From contig OZ024784.1 in NCBI GenBank assembly GCA_964017065.1, positions 10,149,152 to 10,213,151 of the forward strand: a DNA stretch of 64,000 nt, read 5' to 3'. Below the pieces are notes generated by a model. It worked only from the letters and a program-made list of their open reading frames with translations, searched no databases and had not been told where the DNA came from. A program made the translations under genes and the position numbers. Positions 60,301 to 64,000 of this stretch are shown piece by piece. The stretch is from Haliclona indistincta. Lineage: Eukaryota > Porifera > Demospongiae > Haplosclerida > Chalinidae. Numbering within the stretch: the first letter of the stretch is position 1; each line of letters opens with the position of its first letter.

Positions 60301-62228
60301 TGCTATAGATTGTTATGTCTTAGGCTGTCTTTTGTTCCAACATCTATTAACTACATTGCATAAATAGTTATTGTATAATAATGTGCTCACCAAACCACTA
60401 GCTGTGGCAAGCGAACCATTTCTGGCTACAGGAAATTGCTGCACAGCTATCACTCCAGAAAGCATATCGATCATCTCAACATCTGAGCAGTTTAAATGAC
60501 GTTCAGCTACTTCTTCAGCCCACCATCGTGTCTGATACCAGCCATGAGTGATAAACACATAGTGTTTAGTAGTAATTCCTAACCTATAAAACTAATGAGA
60601 CTCTATAAAGGCCAGTGGTCTGTAATATCATTATTATTAAGCACCATGCACAGAATCACACGAGCCTTGTCTTCAAAGGTATTGATGAAAAAGATGTGTG
60701 AATCATCATCTCTGTTTCTCTGAAATAAAACAGGTTTTTAATTTCTGTACTAGTGCATTATTAGACGCATGCATTTATATTTCCACAAGAAGGAGATAAG
60801 CATGTACACGAGATATGCTAATTGAGAGCTGCAGTAAAATATACACTTACAAATGTTCAACTATAAATTAGTAGTGCCTAGCAACGCACCAGTATGGTAC
60901 AATTTGCATGCACAATAAAAATATAACTTACAACAATTTCTGCTATTTTTTGCCCAATTACAACATCATTTTCCTCCGTAATGAATGTAAACGATTCAGA
61001 GCTGACATTAGCACCTACGTCAGGTAGCATGTTTCTAAGCATTCTGTCATTCTGTTGTTTGTGATTTTAAAAAGAAATTAAAGAAATTAATAACTTCTCG
61101 ATTTGATGCATGTATGCTTGGTATACACTGCTAACTTATTTGTATGCTCTATAATGTGGAGTATTGTCACGTGCATGAATAATGTATTAACAGCAAATAC
61201 ACTTAGGTGGCTTCTTTTGTTACTTTTTGTTAATTTATCAAGACTACAAGTCAGTGAAGTATTACTCCATGCAGTGAACAATACCCCATGCAGGCTATGA
61301 ACGAGCAGCCTGCGAAACTTACTGTTATGAATGTATTAGCATTTTCAGTAATAATATGCAACTTTCTCCAGTTGTAATATTTAATCAATGATAAAAGAGC
61401 TGGAACAAATATTGCATCAGATGGGTAGGTACGATAATATGATTTGAATCGATTTCTTTCACTGAGTGATGGAGCAGCAGCAACATATCCCATCTGTATA
61501 CATAGAAAATAGCTACTTGAAAGAAGAATGGGGCATAGAGCAATATGATGAACAAAATGTGTTGTTTAATAAACATGCATTCACCAAGGTTTATGTTATA
61601 GGAAGGCTGCATTGTCATTTACTATTTGAGATGTATTGATGCCAAGCATTGGCTCTTGTGAACAAAGAGAAAACAGAAATTACATGACTGTATACAATGA
61701 CAAACCAATTACCGCAACTCTTGCGCATGCATCGAAGGTTAATAATTATACATGTATACATTTAGCTACCGTATCATACCATTGGCAATTTCCAGTAGTT
61801 GTTGATTTCTGCCACTGGGTCAGTAGCTACAGCACAACCCATCCCTAGTATAGCCAGGGGATATGGTGGTACGTCTTCTACCATTTCAAAGAAAGTCTCC
61901 AAAGAATTAACTCTGTCACACTGGATGAAGTTGGAAAATTGACACTGTAAACATGAAGTGTGCATGCATTGCTTGTCCTGACCGTTAAGTTAAAAATCTT
62001 GGAATACGTCAGGTGGTATCCGAGCAAAATTGACGAATCGTTGTTAACCCGTTCAATAGCCAGTTCCACTGCAGGTATAGCTCCTGAAGAAACGAAACTC
62101 CCACTGCTTGTAGTCATAAATGCAATGTAAATGAGTTTAGAGTCTTCTGCGGCAGAAAGAGAATTACTGCTAGCTATAGCAATGATAACTAGAAAAGAGA
62201 GAAACGTAATTTTTGTAGCAATCAACAT
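57328..62228 (-). CDS. GABA-B-like metabotropic class C GPCR, R3
   Basis: Exons: 61983-62228, 61780-61944, 61323-61493, 60932-61051, 60645-60719, 60391-60591, 59838-60113, 59600-59780, 59406-59553, 59223-59349, 59064-59171, 58354-58497, 58155-58259, 57798-58022, 57652-57750, 57453-57602, 57328-57405; 872 residues. The start MLIATKITF gives a signal peptide. The flytrap has SSGAIPAVELAIERVN, GWYQTRWW and FDAVWALALAMD. TM1 is near 59480, TM3 ends AKICRVYYIF, the third loop is RKVKVKVLNDSK, TM7 ends FIPK, then come YKDPVGSNVF and a coiled coil (LETRVKELETELAL). It is the most compact and the most divergent of the three. Compared with R1 and R2 it lacks one intron before TM1 and has one more within the TM5-TM7 exon. 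Intron 1 is 38 bp. The ligand is unknown; heterodimerisation with R1 or R2 through the coiled coil is inference. Confidence 0.9.
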
Positions 62229-64000
62229 CGCGACTCAGATCAGGATTATTGCAAGAATTCCGGCGGCAAGTTCTTTTATTGACTTAAGAACTGCTAAATT
62301 GGCTCCGTATAGTTATTTATCATACATCACCTGACAGAACGAGCGCCGTTTTACATGGTAACAATGACATCAGTATGTGCGTTTCCTTAGTGGCTGCAAA
62401 ATGGCTGAAAGCTTTACGATCGACTAGCTAGTCGTGTGAAAACACGTGCTCATGAATAATTATTGATTAGAAAATTCGCGAGATCCTGGATGATGGGATC
62501 TAGCACTGAATTCCAATGCAGAGCAACAAAAGTAGTCCTTTTGAGATCATTCTTCCAAGCTTTGCAGTTAGGGCAACAACGTGAAATTTTACTTGAGATA
62601 GTTAACTTCAAATATTCAAAGTGCACATGCAAGCATGGAAAAAAGCAATGTTTTAAGCTTTGTATAGTGGTGGTACATTGACAGACACAGTTTGAAAAGG
62701 TTATGTACACAAAGCCTTGAAATGAACATCAATCTATCAAGGAAACTATAGTTTCAGCAGTTGCAATTCTATAGCCTTGTAGTCATTTACGTATACATGT
62801 GGTTTACAATGAAAGGTTTGTAAACCATTAAATTCCAGAAGCCCGTCTGGTGACCAATGTAGCTAATTCTGACAGCGTCACTATGGATGTTTTTATGTGG
62901 TATCGTTAGTCGGCTTTACAAACAAGGAGGAGTTGATGACTGAGTCTATTTGGTAAAATTATTAGCTAAACCCCATCCATTGCAAATACAAATAGTTATT
63001 CTGTTCCAATTTTGTCAGTGCGATGTTAGCTGGTGTGAGCCAGGTTTTGTAAGTGCAGGCAAGAAACAAAAAAATTCCCTTGCTTCTCACTGTTGTGCAA
63101 CTGATATTAATTTTCGGATCTGATTTGATGATTGTGGCCATGGCCTGCAGTGGGATGAATATATAGCCAGCTTTAATTCTAATACTTGTGCTCCATTGTA
63201 TAATGCTGAATAGTACTTGACTGTTATTCCTGTCAACAAACTAATAATTATCCTATAAAGATCAGAAAAACAGTATATAATTATGGTGCATCATCTGTGT
63301 ATGTGAACTACAGGCACACAATCTAGCACTAAATTATCATACAATGGGTGTGCCATGCATGGGGTGTGAGTCTAAAGACTGTTCATTTTGTACATATCAT
63401 TTCCAGATTAGACTGATTTTTTACAACTTGTCATCACTGGCACAATTTGGTGGGCTTACGACGTTCATCTATATTATTGTGAACCCAGTCCACAATTAAA
63501 GATGTTGCTATAATTATTATAACTTCAAATGATATGTGTGTAATGTGAGCAAGTGTATAAACAAGTTAAATGTAGAAAAACAAACTAATAACCGTTATAG
63601 CAAAAACATAGTTTAACTAGAAGTAGGAAATAGTGTCAGTAATGTATATGCAGACAGTCTAAGCAAAGTGTATTTCTGTGTTTCTTTTTTTGATGGAAAT
63701 CATCACAAGATGTCAAGACGTGTTCTCAAATGACCATGTTTGTCTATCTGTATTACCTTTAGCTATGCTGTGGTTTGTAGGACAACATGCATCAATTTTT
63801 AGAAAACTGCAACATTTTAGGAAACCGTCACTCAAGCTTTTTGCTGAATTTAAGCCCATTGAGACGACATTCACAAAGGAGCATTCCAAACATGGCTGCT
63901 CATTCTATTTTTAACCAGTACATCAGGTTACACTCGATCTCGTCTTCGCTTGGGGGATTCTTGAAGCGCCTTGTCTAGTACGCTGTCACAGGAAAGATTC
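62229..64000. other. R3 promoter side and unassigned right end
   Basis: The first few hundred bases must include the R3 promoter. No TATA box is clear. Beyond that I see no recognisable exon on either strand. Short open frames at 62463-62710 and 63678-63978 overlap each other or lack homology. Confidence 0.45.

Overview
The window is animal nuclear DNA. Genes are split into many short exons by introns that are often only about 50 bp, with GT/AG borders and consistent phases, and inverted-repeat transposons are abundant. Three tandem GABA-B-type class C receptors, a compact intron-dense layout and the overall AT-rich character fit a demosponge such as Amphimedon queenslandica. The species is an inference. 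There are two assembly gaps, each exactly 200 N (28664-28863 and 52729-52928). All exon models below were built by eye from homology, splice signals and phase.

Left third (about 4-20 kb): a compact gene cluster. A SYCP2-like meiotic chromosome-axis gene (+, 3995-12581) carries two large in-frame tandem-repeat arrays. Next comes a head-to-head pair of CFAP97-domain flagellar genes (- 12742-13421 and + 13593-14541), an EMSY-like ENT-domain gene (-, 14669-16658), and head-to-head with it an EndoU RNase gene (+, 16811-18422). After that is an orphan C-terminal fragment of a BZW/5MP gene (-, 18535-19464). Gene ends are 100-200 bp apart. SYCP2, CFAP97D1 and BRCA2-linked EMSY suggest a germline or meiotic flavour; this is inference only.

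Middle and right (20-62 kb): three minus-strand receptor genes in tandem, R1 (20085-35905), R2 (36451-48422, first exon not found) and R3 (57328-62228). Each has a Venus-flytrap ectodomain, seven membrane segments, a GB2-like third intracellular loop, a YKDP motif after TM7 and a short C-terminal coiled coil. Their exon phases match nearly one to one, so they arose by tandem duplication.

The introns and intergenic DNA are full of non-autonomous transposons whose ends and target-site duplications can be read directly. They include a CATAG-ended family with 7-bp duplications (three copies, one only 60 bp), a giant palindrome with TA duplication nested inside one of these, TTAA elements, a CCAAGGG family with TATTA targets, and TA-target MITEs with CCGTATAG-like ends. 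Minisatellites and a decayed retroelement ORF are also present. The first 4 kb and the last 1.8 kb hold no gene I recognise.
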